From: Takakia lepidozioides
Taxonomy: Eukaryota > Streptophyta > Takakiopsida > Takakiales > Takakiaceae
Direction: 5' to 3'
Assembly: GCA_030704615.1 (NCBI GenBank)
Contig: CM060731.1
Span: forward strand, 7,252,001 to 7,316,000
DNA: 64,000 bases
This document shows, one piece after another, positions 1 to 12,468 of this stretch. The position numbers and the translations under genes are program-made. Each line of letters opens with the position of its first letter. Position 1 is the first letter of the stretch. The notes under the pieces were generated by a model. It was given only the letters and a program-made list of their open reading frames with translations, was not told where the DNA came from and made no database searches.

Positions 1-590
1 GGGTCTTGAAAGTGGGGCAGTTTCTAAACTCTAGAGAGGCCTTACTCTGTCAATGCTGCTGCATAGGTACAATTGAATCACTGGAGCACTGCCTTATCTA
101 CTGCACGGCCCCTAAGGCAATTTGGCCATTCATTCGTCGCTTCTACACATCCTAGGGCATTTTACCTTCTTCTACTGTGGCTACTCTCCTCAACTATGAC
201 CAAAGGGGCAAATCTGAAGCCTTATCATGCCCGGTTTTCAAGTCCCTTAGAACCTCAACTTTATGGAACATTTGGAAATGCTGGTGTGACTGGACACTCA
301 ACAAAGAAAACACCTCCATTTTCAGCCGTTCTGTCTTTGGTCTATTTTGATCTTACAATTGCAGCTAAAAAAGCTTGGGCGTTGCTATGTGCAAAGGTCG
401 CCAAGAAGCCTCATCGCAAGCTTAGCCTCCTCCTGGCCTTCCGAGCAACGTGGGGAAAATCTGGGATCTTTTGTAGCTTCACTGATGATCTCGCTTGTAC
501 TTGGACAGACAGAACCCCCCCCGGTTGGCAGGGACAACGAGCAAGCCTATTCGGTCTCCCCAGAATTTGACATATCGGATATCAATTGAA
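1..590 (+). pseudogene. LINE (non-LTR retrotransposon) ORF2 C-terminal relic
   Basis: Near position 45 the plus strand reads a cysteine-rich zinc-ribbon-like stretch (C-Q-C-C, then ESLEHC, LIYC, then A-IW). Plant LINE ORF2 proteins carry this kind of motif after the reverse transcriptase. A stop follows within about 35 codons, and fragments in other frames up to position 590 look like the basic tail of the same protein, so the copy is frameshifted. The element is cut by the window edge, so the reverse transcriptase, if present, lies to the left. Class assignment rests on the motif pattern only. Confidence 0.55.
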
Positions 591-1100
591 GGCACATCAG
601 ACCTGCATCGGCAATGAGGCTACACTTCCACAAATATATAGTGTCCTGCTTAATCCCTACTTTTCACCTTCTTTCCCTCCTTTCTGGATCTTCTTCTACC
701 TCCCTCTTCTATGAACTCTTCTCTCCCTCCCTGCTTATCTATCGCCAGTTCCACGCTATGCTAGACACCTAGGGTTGCACCGGTCACACTAAGCCGTTAT
801 GGCCTTCTCCTTCCGGATGGGAGTTCACTTCCATTAGGGTCCCCTCTTCAATATAAAGAGGGTGATGCCGATGATGCCTACTGATGAATAGGAGTCTCTA
901 TTGCTAGCTTATTTTCTAGCTAGGTGAAGTTTGGTTCTTCGTTACATGAATTGTAGCTTCAGGTCACATATCTGCGAGAACCCGGCATGGTCTCCATGTG
1001 AAAAGCCTTATGGCGGCCTTCGGGCAAACAAGGGTTTTAATTTTTTTTCCCTTCAATAATCTTCTCAATAAAGTTTTACCAGGGTCCTGATCCCTTTCCT
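591..1100 (+). other. Probable 3' tail of the LINE relic; pyrimidine-rich, non-coding
   Basis: I see no coding potential here. The stretch from 650 to 740 is rich in CT, and a T-rich block lies near 1035-1050, followed by AATAAA-like sequence around 1070. This fits an untranslated tail of the preceding LINE, but the 3' boundary and any target duplication were not found. Confidence 0.3.
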
Positions 1101-2307
1101 TAATAATTTATTTAATTTTTATTTTAAAAAAAACATTAACCTTAAATGGACATCAACTAATCGACAGTTTCTACCAACTAACTATCCGACAGCTTCTTGT
1201 ACGCGGCCTTGCAAGCCTGCTGTCCCATAAATGCAAAATATCTACCTTCTTGTAAGTTTGTTTGAACCTAAAATGGTGAGTGTGTGAGTTAGTGTGGGCC
1301 CATTTGCTTGTTATCATCTCGCGGAAAGGACTGCCACTTTTAGATACAAAAGTAGGTGTCCATTAAGGGAACTGTCCATTTAAGGTTCATCTCCCTTATA
1401 TACACTTTTGCATGCACTGCAAACTAGCCAAAAAACTTGGGAGCAAGGAGATTGAACTAGAGTACCAGTCTTCTTAAACATAGAAAAGTGAGATTTCCAC
1501 AGGCCTGATTTGCAAGCCTCTAACCGAAGACCTTACTCATCCACTCCCACAACCAATATAGACAGTAACAGTGTAGATATTATACTTTGGAGAAGGTTAC
1601 ACAAAGATTGCATTGAGACCAAGGAAATTCTGACCAAAGAATCACTTTGAAAGACATTTTATTCGCAACAATGAATCCTTGCCCTTCAAATCCTCATGTT
1701 GTGCCCATCATCAATTCGCCTTCCCACAGTACTTGAGCCAGCAACAGGGGACTTACTGTAGCAAAATAGATGAAGACATCCCAGCATTCTGGACCAATTC
1801 TGTTGGGAGACAAAGTGCTGCTGTCAGCAGCTTGTAAAATGGCCTGTCGGGTTATGTGTACACAGACATACTAAAACCAACAAACAGCTTCTGAAACAGA
1901 TCAGGCTTTGATGTGAGAGGTACATTATCAAGTATATACTACATACTAATTTGGCTTTAGGGTGATCATCTGACGTGAATTCCATCACATCTACTTCTCG
2001 GTTTACTATGTGATGGGAATTAGTGATACCCTGCAGGGGGCCTAAACCCTAAGAATAATCTGAAAAGATGGAATGAGACCTCAATGAAACCAAGTGCCGT
2101 CATCTTTACACATGAAACTAAGAATGTCAACATCTCTTTTACCACCATTGGAATAGCCATGAGTCCAGACTCTGGGGAATAGGAGCCTGCAAATACTCAT
2201 CGAACCAGAGCCAGCGACAAATAACCCCTTAAGCTCGAGCTTCCCTGGTGACACAACAATTCCTCGCGAAACAGAGAAAAAGGGTAATGGTAACAAGGTC
2301 AGCTGCC
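1101..2307. other. Intergenic region downstream of the PP5 gene
   Basis: No open reading frame with recognisable similarity and no repeat structure was seen. The right part presumably contains the 3' untranslated region and polyadenylation site of the minus-strand phosphatase gene that ends at 2308. Confidence 0.4.
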
Positions 2308-5300
2308 CTATGCCAGCAAGCTGAAGAAATTGTTTGCATAATGCATCGGCCTCACGTTGGGGTGTGGCTGCAAAGAGATAAACGAAACATCAGGAATTAG
2401 AACTTTCAACGACAAATGACTGACGGTATTCGCTGACTGTTGTACATAAACTCCCCAAATTACTACTCAGAGCAACCCCTCTCCCTGTTCTTTAGTCAGG
2501 GTGGTGAATTGCTACACCACCTCTATCAGGTAATATCCACAATGACCCTCGGAACTTGAGCAAAATGGAGATGGGCCTCCACATATATAATGGAATTTAT
2601 CTAGGAATAAGCTATTTTCTAGTCACCTCCCTTTGAGAACATCAGTGATTTTCTCACTGTTTGCCATGCTCTCCTTATGTACCCTACAAACTATAGATCC
2701 CTCCAGCCCTTGACACAGAAGAACATTACATTTTGATTGAGCACATCATAGCCAACACATAAATATTTCCCTTTGTCTACTCTTCTGACCAGTACTAATT
2801 CACAAAGACATACAGACATACCACAGCGCTGAATTTTGTGACCTCAGGCTTCAATTGGGGTGCCTCAAACCGGATAAATGCTCCTTTGTTGCCCATCTGT
2901 AAAGCCCCGTCACAAGAAGGGATGTTACCAAAAGAGGTATCTAGGGACAACAAGGCCCGTTAACGGCTGAAAGTACTTGCTTTCCACATGAGCTCCACTA
3001 TAATATTGATAGAAGGAAATTCTGAGTGTGACACCAAGTCTCTTGAGGCTGTCAAAAGAGGAAAAGTGGCAGCTCCACAATCTTTTTGCTTGCAAACTAA
3101 ACTACTTTCACCGAACATATACATAAGACTAGTTGACACTCATGGATAGCCTTATATACCTGGTCACAGTAGTTTGGAGCGGAGAAAACAGTAATAAGCT
3201 TTCCATCATGGTCTTCTTCATATCCTTCATCCTTCACCTCATGTGACCGGACCACCAGTTCTGATCCATCAAGGGCCCCCAAAGTTAATTCTTCTTGTAT
3301 GCAAAATGATTGTCACCTCCACATTTCCTGGACAAATTGAACTTGTGCAGATTTTATACTACATCTGAACCAGGATAGAAGACATCCACCATGGTAAAAG
3401 CCTCAATGTGACAACAGCCAAGGAGGATTTGCAGCAATATCTTCAAGACTTCCTGCATTAGTCTGAACATCGAAATGGCCCCATGCCACCATTGATTGCG
3501 GCTCACACAGTGAGACTCATGACCTGGGGTGTGGGTAGTATCCAACAAGGCATCCTATCTACAGGAAAAATTGTAACCTGGTGACTTAAATGGACAACTC
3601 ACAGAACTGGAGATGATAGAGACTGACAAGGGAAAGGATTTTACCAAGATTATTCTCTTGCAAAAAGCGGTGGGTCACATCGGATCCGAAGGCAACACCT
3701 ACTCCACGTTTGCTGGGAGCCCGGCCAAGGCCTGGGTGTGGATCACTCCATAGCAGCTCACACATTAAGCCTGCAGCACATCCACACAACCACAAAAGTT
3801 CATTGGCAAGAATGTCACCGATTGCACAAAAAAATAACTCCTTTAGCTGTACACACAATCTTCCACATCCATGTACATTGCTGGAGTAGGCACAGAGTGG
3901 CTGGTTCAACACCCAATAGGCAAATAACCCTTTCATAAACATAGAAGGAACATGCCTTCGCCAGAGGAAGTAGGATACCGGACGCCAAACATAAGAAAAC
4001 AAAGGTGCGGAGAAAACAATCTTGGAATACCTTCATCTGGAGGTTCCCGGAAGCGGTCAATGGCACGAATGTCAGAGAGCTTGACCCCATCACTGCTGAA
4101 GAGGCCACCATGAACCACAAAAATCTTCTCATTCAGTACATTGACCAGTGGCAGACAACAAAAGACCTCTGCAAAAAGCTCTGCCATCGTCTCATTGAGC
4201 TTGCTCTTGACTTCCCCATGAAATCCGTATATCTTGTTCATGCTTTTGCTCTCATGGTTTCCCCTAGACAAATAAAGCCCTGCACCCACACGATACAGCA
4301 AAGGAAAATTAGGATCACCAGACAATCTTGGACTAATTCAACCAAGTATTATGTAAAAGCAAAAGACAATCCTATATTGTATATGTGCCACCATGCAGAG
4401 TCATAAAAAAAAGGAGAGATAATAGTTCCTCTGCTGTATGTCTGCCAAGAAAATAATGCACTTTCTTACCCCCAGTATTTGAATTGTTCTCTCCCTAATA
4501 CCCTACTTTCGTTGTACTATACCTGTTACCCTTAAGGAATACAACTACAGATTTCCAAAGCTCAGACCACCTTGACAATTCATTGATTTGTCAGCAGCTA
4601 TGTTTGGCCCCAATCCTTTCTCATGAACAAGATAGACAAATGCTACATAGGAGCCTGTGTAAAATAGATTTCCTTCACTCACGAGCACTAGCTGGATGCT
4701 GGCTTTATAATGACTAGGTAGAAAAGACTTTGACTTTTGAAGAAGTTGATGGTGGAGATTGTCTCTGAACAGTGGATCAGTGAGATATAGGAAGACTTTG
4801 GTACTTGTATGACAGTGATGGACTCAAGGAGGGAGAAAGGTTCTGAACTGTGAATCAGTGAAGTATCTGACCTGTTGGATAGAGGCACTTGAAGGCAAAA
4901 AGGGTGAAGATGACCTCCACAGAGAAGGAGCCTCGGTCAACAAAGTCCCCATTGAACAGGTAGGGATTCTCATCTGATGGAAGGCCATTCAGCTCAAAAA
5001 TGTGGAGCAAGTCGAAATACTGCAATGACTCCATCACAAACCCCATATGATTCCAACCAATCAGCCACTGACTTCTTAAAAACAACAAAGTACCAGAGCA
5101 TCAGCCAGAACAAACCAGACAAGCCTGCTTTGAACAACATAACAAAGCCAGAGAATCAGCCAGCATAATCAAAGATGAGCTAGCACCTGGCCATGGATAT
5201 CACCACAAACAGTGAAGTGGGCTTTGTCTGGAATGGTGATGTCAACCAGCGTGGGAGATGCTAGTAATAACTCCCGTGTTTGCAACAGTATTTGGAACGC

Positions 5301-7923
5301 ATATCTGATAGCCATCCCTGCCTTACTTCAGTCTTAACTTACTGCTAACAAAGTCACCAAACACGTGACGGCCACCACAACCCGCCAAGATAAACAGCTA
5401 TAATAGGGTCACAAATCCCGTTAGTGAGAAATGGACTTGCAACTGTGAGAGTTGGGTCACTGACTAGATGTGGGAGTCTGAGAGAGAGAAAGTAGATCAC
5501 AAAGGCTTCCAGAGCACAAGACAGTAGAATCATACTCTGCCTATAGATATGTACTCAATGAAGATTTGCACAAATCTACATTTGCCACAATAAAAACACC
5601 TTCTATGTATATTGCGCTGATTTTTAAAGTCATCCATCATCTTCTTGACGAACTCCAGGGTGATGTTATCCCCTTCTAGCCTAGCATCCTGGTACGAATC
5701 CTCGACCTCTGTGGAACAACCATTGTCACCAGTAAATGGGTTAGATTAGAACAGAGTGGTATACCATGACTCCCACATACAAAGCACTTGGAGTGATAGT
5801 AAGGTACAGTAGAGATCAAGAAGAAATTTTACTCGGCCTTATAAACTCTGAAGAAACTGTTGGTTGCTCCAAGGTTGAGCTCCCTGTCAGAAGGAACAAG
5901 TACTTGGGCGGAAGAAGCTTCAAGAGTGGGTACACCAACATCGCCAAGAGCAGAAATATAACAGGCATAAAGTGCCAACCCCTTGTCTGCCAGGCAGTGG
6001 ACACAGCTGACCTGGCAGCATCCATGCTGGCGCCTGCCAGCAGGGCACCACGGTCACTTTTGTGGTCAAGGCTCGACCAAGGCTACAGTCCCTGGACATG
6101 AGGCCTGCTCCTACAAACCTATCAGCCTCTCTCATCCCCTTCTCACCATCCTCCTCCGTGACAATTTAACTTCCTTCTGATGTGCCATGCTGGAAGGCAT
6201 CCAGGGAATATAAGGTTCACACTGCTCCCCGATTTCAGGAGTAATGTCCGTCAGACATTAACAAAAACAATCAAACTTCATCCACTTGAACTTGCCGAGT
6301 GCATACAGTGCAGCCGATCACTACAAGGAGATGAATGAAGAGACTGCAAATGCATGCAAGTTCAATCTTCTTGAGGGTACCTATGGCGCGGTAGTCAATT
6401 GTGTCAGCTATCAAGGGCCGCTCATCATCTGCCATGGCAATGGCCTCCTCAAATCTGATTTTCGCAACTGCTTTCTCACATTCCCTAAGCTTCTTGGTTG
6501 CATCAGGGTCCTTCGGCACAATCCTTTGGACCTGCAGTCCACCAAAATCTTCCAAATTCCCCTTCATGAAGATTTTGTGAAGACCTAGCAGTTTCATACA
6601 TGATGTCTGAATTTTTTATTCACTAATTACTAGTTCCTAGTTGCAACTTCACTAGTTACGAACACCCTCCAGACCATAGAGCACATAAGTTGGAATATTC
6701 CCCAGTTGCCCAATGCAAATACCCTTACTACGCCATCACTGAACCATATATATTCCAGTGCAGAGAGATGCAAGGCTCCTGTACCTGCCCATTTTAGACT
6801 GTAGTGTCATTTGTTCTCTAACAGCTTTCCTCTGACAGTATGAAGCAGACAAGGTGGAAGTACCTGCCGAAAGTCTTTAAGAGCTTCCTTGAACTTGCCT
6901 ATTGCCAAGTATGCTGCTCCTCGTCTGTAGTAACCCTGCACCCATAGAATACTTTGAAAGATGAGAACAACAATCACAAGCATGCACAGGGTTGTCATAT
7001 GGGATTGCATCATGCAACACCCAACAACTCCTAACTTGTCAAGTCAGCATTCCTACATCCTCCAAACCCATCAGCATTCATATATCCAACTAGTAAGTGT
7101 ATATCAACACATGCATCAGATGTACACAGTATGCACTGAGGTTGTCATTAGCTTCTGAAATACCTTGACATACTTCGGACTAATTTCGATGGCCTTTGTG
7201 GCATCCTCAATAGCACTGCCATACGCCTCCATTTTCGTTTGGGCAAACGCTCGGTTCGCCCAGTACACCGCATTGTGATTATTCAAATCTATTGCTTGAC
7301 TGTAGAGTTCTATAGCTGCAGTGAATCTGTGGGCTGCCGTAGCAGAGACAAACATCCTTGTCAGAGGTCTGTGTATGGGTTCCTCACATTGTCAAGCCTG
7401 CTACCTCACTAGCAGGATGAAAAGGCATCCTCAGAAATACTCTCAAAACAACTTTACAGCCCATTTTAAATCATGAGTAGAGCTACTTGAGTTGATGACG
7501 TCCTTTGATGGGGAGCTAGCAGACAGAATTTTTAAAAGTGACAATAAAGTACATTGTCCAGTTACAACAACGATGGTTGCAAGAGGGATGGAATAGCACA
7601 GGGAGAGAGACAAAATGACCAAATTGGATACAGACTAGACAGAGCTAGAAAGCACTAGAATCACATATACGACTGGGAAATACACTAGAACTCTTTGCTA
7701 TTGAGAGGCAGAAACCCTCTATTTCTTTCCTACCACCTCCCCTTCTGGCTTGGGTAGAAGGAAAGGCAGCAGCAGCAACATCAACCGCTCACAAGGTTCG
7801 GTACTGGAACTGGGGTGAAGAGAAGTCAAACTGACCTTGAAAAGCCGCATTGGCAGCCGCCTTCAGTTCCTCAGCTTTTTCAGTGTCTGGAGCAGAATTA
7901 CCATTCATGGCTATGGTCGCCAT
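2308..7923 (-). CDS. PP5: Serine/threonine protein phosphatase 5 (TPR + PPP catalytic domain), 12 exons
   Basis: Minus-strand exons: 7923-7836, 7333-7164, 6935-6864, 6531-6381, 5708-5600, 5304-5187, 5019-4872, 4279-4031, 3770-3645, 3260-3160, 2896-2822, 2367-2308. All junctions are GT-AG and in phase, giving 1467 nt and 488 aa, close to plant PP5 (about 480-540). Exons 1-4 encode the TPR domain ([27 protein letters not shown]). Exons 6-11 encode the metallophosphatase core with GDIHGQ, GDFVDRG, RGNHES, HGG and SAPNYCD, all metal- and phosphate-binding motifs intact. The last exon ends in the usual PHPNVRPM...ANNF tail. PP5 is autoinhibited by its TPR domain and activated by HSP90 binding; plant PP5 acts in phytochrome and heat-stress signalling. 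Start: first ATG after a poly-C tract. A later in-frame ATG (MNGN) is an alternative. Confidence 0.93.
5833..6033 (-). other. PP5: Candidate alternative cassette exon of PP5 encoding a membrane segment
   Basis: Inside the intron between PP5 exons 4 and 5 lies a 201-nt open segment with a good acceptor (CTGGCAG before 6033) and a GTAAAA donor after 5833. It enters and leaves in phase 1, the same phase as the flanking exons, so inclusion adds 67 residues without a frameshift. The insert contains a strongly hydrophobic run ([17 protein letters not shown] and then LFLL). Arabidopsis and tomato PP5 are known to have a longer, membrane-anchored isoform made by including an extra exon between the TPR and catalytic domains. 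Position, phase and hydrophobicity match. Expression is inferred, not seen. Confidence 0.6.
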
Positions 7924-9400
7924 AAGTGATTTGTCCTCCCTGATATGTGTCCCTTTCCCTAAGTAAGGATTAAGATTTCCCTGGCCTGGGCAGAATAATT
8001 CACTCTTCGAAACCCCCCCCCCCCCCCCCCCCCCACCCCCCACCTTTTTCACCACGGGAGAATCCCTGGTGCTCCAGATTCTCCTTAACTCTTCCACTCG
8101 AATTTTTACAACCCAACCAAACCCACTGCTTCGACACCTAATGGTATATCTCGAACAATTGTTTCTCGATTTGCTCTGCTCTTTTGCTTGTTGCCCTGTA
8201 AGGATTCACCTCATATCAGGCTACCATCTTCCCCTTACATATGAATGGCAGTACATAAGCATCCTTGCATATTGCATATATTTTCAAACAAACCCGGAGA
8301 TGAACGAAAACAAGGCTGACAAGCGGGTACCTGAAAAACCGGGACAGCATGTGCGGTATCAAAGCCGCTTCCCCGAAACACTTCCAAAGCTTGGCAATAA
8401 GGGATTGTATTTAGGAAAGCAAGGACTGACCACGTACAGAAGAGATAGAAGCCAACTAGTCACCTATACCCAAATCCCCGAACTAGCCGGCGAACAAACC
8501 CGGCCTTGCAACTCAAACAGCCAAACGGCTACACACACTAGTCACAACAGAAACAGAGGGAGGCTTGTCATCAACGAAATGCCATAAATGTGACATTCGG
8601 GGAGACATCAAACGAATGCCTCGCAACACAAGCAAGATCAAACCAAATCATAAATGCACTAGTCGTGACAACAGGCACAAGGAGACTCAAAGGGTTCAAC
8701 AACCATCGGTACGATTCCTTGCAAACCCCACCAAAAACACGAAAGAACAAGCAAGACGCACAAACAGAGTGCAGACACCCGACCAGACTGATGATTCCAA
8801 CACACGCAAAGTTCCGAGTGAAATCTCAGTAGCCTACATGCCTTGCAAGCGAAACTGAGCAATGCAAGAGATCTAAGACACAAAAACGCCCGGCACCGGC
8901 ACAAGCTCGGTGATTCCAAGCAGCAAATTTGTAACTGCAACGATCCAGAAGCAGGAGCTTTGAAAATCCAGTGCCCCAACCGGCCACAAACCCTAAGTAG
9001 CGCATCAACAGCGAAGAGGGAAAAACAAGGATCCGCTGACGTGGCGCTGATGCGTCCGGTATGTAGTAGCCGTAACGGCAAAACCCTACCTGGATGGATG
9101 ATGGATGACGAATGACGAACAACTTTCTTTCAGAATTGTATGGGGCGGTTTTACTGGTATAAATCAGGTCAGACAAAGTTATTTAGTAGGCTGATCGGAT
9201 TATTTCTATTATACTGTTATTATTATTTCGATTAAAAATCTAAAACAAAACACAACTTAAAAGAAACAAATGCATGGAATTCATGCAAGCCTCGCCTTGT
9301 TGTATGAATGTGGTGGGTGCAGATGTCGGATCCATGTATCTATACACACGCAACTGACATGGATGAAACAACAGATTCAAACTTTAGATGGAGTCACTTA
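7924..9400 (-). promoter_or_regulatory. PP5 upstream region with two telo-box motifs
   Basis: The region upstream of PP5 has no convincing protein. Open frames on both strands between 8.07 and 9.18 kb have no recognisable domains. Two AAACCCTA telo-boxes (plus-strand orientation) occur at 8988 and 9081. This motif is common near transcription starts of plant housekeeping genes. The sequence between about 8880 and 9090 is richer in CpG than its surroundings, so I place the PP5 promoter near there. The exact start is not visible. Confidence 0.35.
8013..8041. repeat. Poly-C tract upstream of PP5 start
   Basis: A run of about 22 C, one A, then more C lies about 90 bp upstream of the PP5 start codon (a G-run in the sense of the gene). 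It probably sits in the 5' untranslated region or promoter. It could form a G-quadruplex on the sense strand, and its length may be an assembly approximation. Confidence 0.7.
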
Positions 9401-10545
9401 GGGAATTCCAAAAAGGCCTTGATGTGAAATGCATCGCAAATCACTTGATCACCCCCTAAAAGTGCGCAATTCAATTGAATTGCAAGGGCAATTCAATTGA
9501 ACTAACCCTAATTTGAAATTCAATTGAATTGTCAACTCGTAATTCAATTGAATTGCTGATTGCAATTCAATTGAATTGTACTCTATAATATTTAACTTAT
9601 TTTTGTATATAATATATAATATATATGTACATGTATATATTCAAATTATATTAATACACATATAAGAGTATAAGCTAAAAATACATGTTGCCCGTCTATT
9701 CTTGCTGGCCCTTTCTTGTGCCCTTGAGGAAATTGTGGAGTTGTGAAGCCACCCTTAGCCTCAGCGAGAAAGGGAGAGCCAAAGACAGAGACAGATCAGC
9801 AGCTTCCTGTGATTCACTGGCAAATGGCTGGCTCCAAAAAAAACAAACAAAATCAAACCTGACAATTGATGAAAGGCTTCCCCTGCATCACCATGTAGTC
9901 CCCTAACACTAGTATCTGGCCCAGGACAAAGAAAACAAAAAATATGTTCATCTTGAGAATTATCAAAAATTTCGATACCCTTACAAAGGTATCATGTTGA
10001 AGTTGGGATGTGTGTTCTATATAAGTTTAATATATCAAACTCTTACACGTTGATACTCTTACATTGGTATCATGTTTGATATATGTACATAGCCATATAT
10101 TGGCACCAACATTCACAAAGAGAGACAATCCCGCTTTTACAAGCGCTTCGTGACTTCTTCTCTCTCTCTCTCCCTCTCTCGCTCTCCCTTAGGCATATCT
10201 TGGGCTCAAGCCTTACCACGGGCAAAGGATTGACAGACGGACAGCAAGAATAGACGGGCAACATGTATTTTTAGCTTATACCTGTATATGTATATATGTA
10301 TAATTTAAATATATACATATATATATTTTATACAGAAATAAGTTAAAAATTATATATTACAATTCAATTGAATTGTAGTCAGTAATTCAATTGAATTGCC
10401 AACTAGCGTGCCGACAATTCAATTGAATTGCAAATTAGGGTTAGTTCAATTGAATTGCCCTTGCAATTCAATTGAATTGCGCACTTTTAGGGGGTGATCA
10501 AGTGAATTGCGATGCATTGCACATCAAGGCCTTTTTGGAATTCTC
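9401..10545. mobile_element. Foldback element with long inverted arms
   Basis: The two ends are inverted copies of each other. The left arm starts GGGAATTCCAAAAAGGCC and the right arm, read in reverse, starts GAGAATTCCAAAAAGGCC. Homology runs inward to about 9705 and 10240, where both arms hold ATGTTGCCCGTCTATTC. Arms are about 300 bp. A TA dinucleotide flanks each end (9399-9400 and 10546-10547), consistent with a TA target site. Both arms carry about five copies of the self-complementary 16-mer CAATTCAATTGAATTG or close variants. The middle (about 9710-10235) has no transposase. The superfamily is unresolved. Confidence 0.75.
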
Positions 10546-10547
10546 TA

Positions 10548-11246
10548 GTCGGTCTCATCGAGGGACAATGAGCTATGTTTTGTGTCAATCACGGATCAAT
10601 TGGCCAAGCTGCAAAAGATTAATGGTTGAACCACCAAAGCCATATGCACGACAACATGAGTCGCCTTTTTGCCCACGAATATTTTGAAGATAAGAAAATT
10701 AGTAGTTGTTCTGAAGTACAAATAATAAGATCTCACCTGTGAGAAGTGAAACATGTCAAGGCCCCACACCATTGCATCACTACTTGCACTCACCAAAGAC
10801 TGCACTACACCTCAAATCACTTATTGGTGGTGCCATGTAGGTAGCAATCCCAGAATGTGGACATCATAACCAAAAATCGTCAGCGAGCAAATGTGTATCC
10901 AAACCCCTAGCCAAAAGTAAGACATATGCGAATATATACCCTTTTATTTGAAAATTAAAATCGACCAACGTGGAGGGAAAGTTGATGGCTGAATACAAGT
11001 GGCGTCTACATGTATACGACGATGGCATGTCATACAAAAGTGGAAAATGCATATGGGGTGTGACGGCTTGTTTTTTGCTGGGATGAGATTCGCCCGTCCT
11101 CACAAGGGCACGTTAAACTAGGGGTGTATGAGCTCGGAAAAAGCGGGCTTTATAGCACAAGAAGAAAGATTAACATATAAAGGATCTCATGCACAACGTC
11201 TACAGAACGAACATACACATGTCCAGACACACAGAGTCTCTTCCAG
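10548..11246. other. Intergenic spacer, no gene recognised
   Basis: Short open frames on both strands have no recognisable domains. No repeats were noticed apart from the flanking elements. Confidence 0.4.
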
Positions 11247-12465
11247 CACTATAGGAAAATGGGGGGCTTTTTGACGTCGGGGCCACGCCGCACCCACGCC
11301 GTGGCGTCGTAAAACAGCCCTTTTCGGGCAGGGGGGAAAACCAAATTTGCGACGTCCGGGTCGCAAGTCCGTCGCAAGGGCGTCGCCAAAAAAACGTCGC
11401 AAATTTGCGATCAATGGGGGTCGCAAAAAGGCGAAACCGCGATTTGCAACGCCCGGGCGTCAAAAAAATTATTTAATATTTATTTTAAATTTATAATAAT
11501 AATAATTTATTTATTTATTAAAATTAATTAATTAATTAATTAATTAATTTAAAAAAAAACCTCTCTCTACATTGCAGAATTAGCACCGTCCGGGGTCGCA
11601 AAGTGCGACGTCCGGACGTCGCAAATTAAGGGGATACATTTGAATTTAGGCGGGAAAAATTGAATTTCAAGAACTTATTGACCATTGACTCCGGTTCTGT
11701 CTAATAACGATATATTCATTGTTCTACATATATCATGCAATGCTTACTTCAACCTAAGACCTCCACGTTATAAAATGTCCAAGACACTACAGACTAACAA
11801 ACACACCTATGCTACATTTATGTATCACAAAAGCAATCTAATATATATATATATATATATATATACATATGAAGATTTCCTTCAAGTTCCTTCTAAGGGG
11901 GTCCCTCTTGTGGCGCCTGGGAGTTGCAACCTCCACAACCTTAGTGCCCGGCCCTGGCCCCAGCCCCAGCCCCAACGTCGTCGCTGTTGTTGCAACCCCC
12001 CACCGTCAAGCGCCCCAAGCGACGTCCTTGTGATGACCTAAACTACTACAACACCATTGCGATCCCTTGGGTCGCAGCGTTGGTTGCCCCAGCGCGGGGC
12101 CACCCAGCGACACTTTTTGTGAAGTTGAGGGCCGCAAAGCCAAAAAAAAAAAAAAACAAACAAACAAACTCTCATTGTGGTAATGTTGTTTGTAGAGGCG
12201 TTGGGGCGCCCTCATTGACGTTTTTGCGACGCCGAGGCGTCACAACGTCCAAAAAAAATAAAAATAAAATTGGATTTGTTACGGCGGGGCGTCGCAAGAA
12301 AAAAAATCCGTCGGAGCGAGGGCCCTCTTTCCCCCTTCATGCCATTTTGTGACGGCTGGGCGACGCCCCGGCGTCGCAATCTCCCGTTGCAGCGTCGCGG
12401 GCTCGGCGCCGAGCGGGGCGTGGGGGTGCGGCTGGCGTCGCAAAACCCCCCCATTTGCTGTAGTG
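11247..12465. mobile_element. Non-autonomous CACTA (CMC) element, 1.2 kb
   Basis: The left terminus is CACTATAGGAAAATGGGG and the right terminus, reversed, is CACTACAGCAAATGGGG. Each is flanked by the direct 3-bp duplication CAG (11244-11246 and 12466-12468). CACTA ends plus a 3-bp duplication define the superfamily. The subterminal regions are dense in GACGTC, GCGACG and CGTCGCAA motifs in both orientations, as expected for transposase-binding repeats. The middle is AT-rich with an (ATTA)n tract near 11530 and a (TA)n tract near 11840. No transposase is encoded, so mobility would need an enzyme supplied in trans. Confidence 0.85.
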
Positions 12466-12468
12466 CAG

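Noticed and set aside
890-925. CTAGCT palindrome similar to one at 60445-60475, as a shared element end
   Set aside because: The match is short and mostly due to the palindromic CTAGCTAG core; no further homology flanks it.
7789-8097. Upstream extension of PP5 exon 1 through a poly-glycine stretch
   Set aside because: The glycine run comes from the poly-C tract; no known PP5 has such an N-terminus, and a normal start lies downstream.
8069-9176. Overlapping short frames upstream of PP5 as genes
   Set aside because: No recognisable motif, several overlapping frames on both strands, and the location is that of the PP5 promoter.
9475-9575. CRISPR-like regularly repeated short motif (CAATTCAATTGAATTG)
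   Set aside because: Spacing is irregular, the motif is a palindrome and the array is mirrored in both arms of a foldback element in a plant genome.
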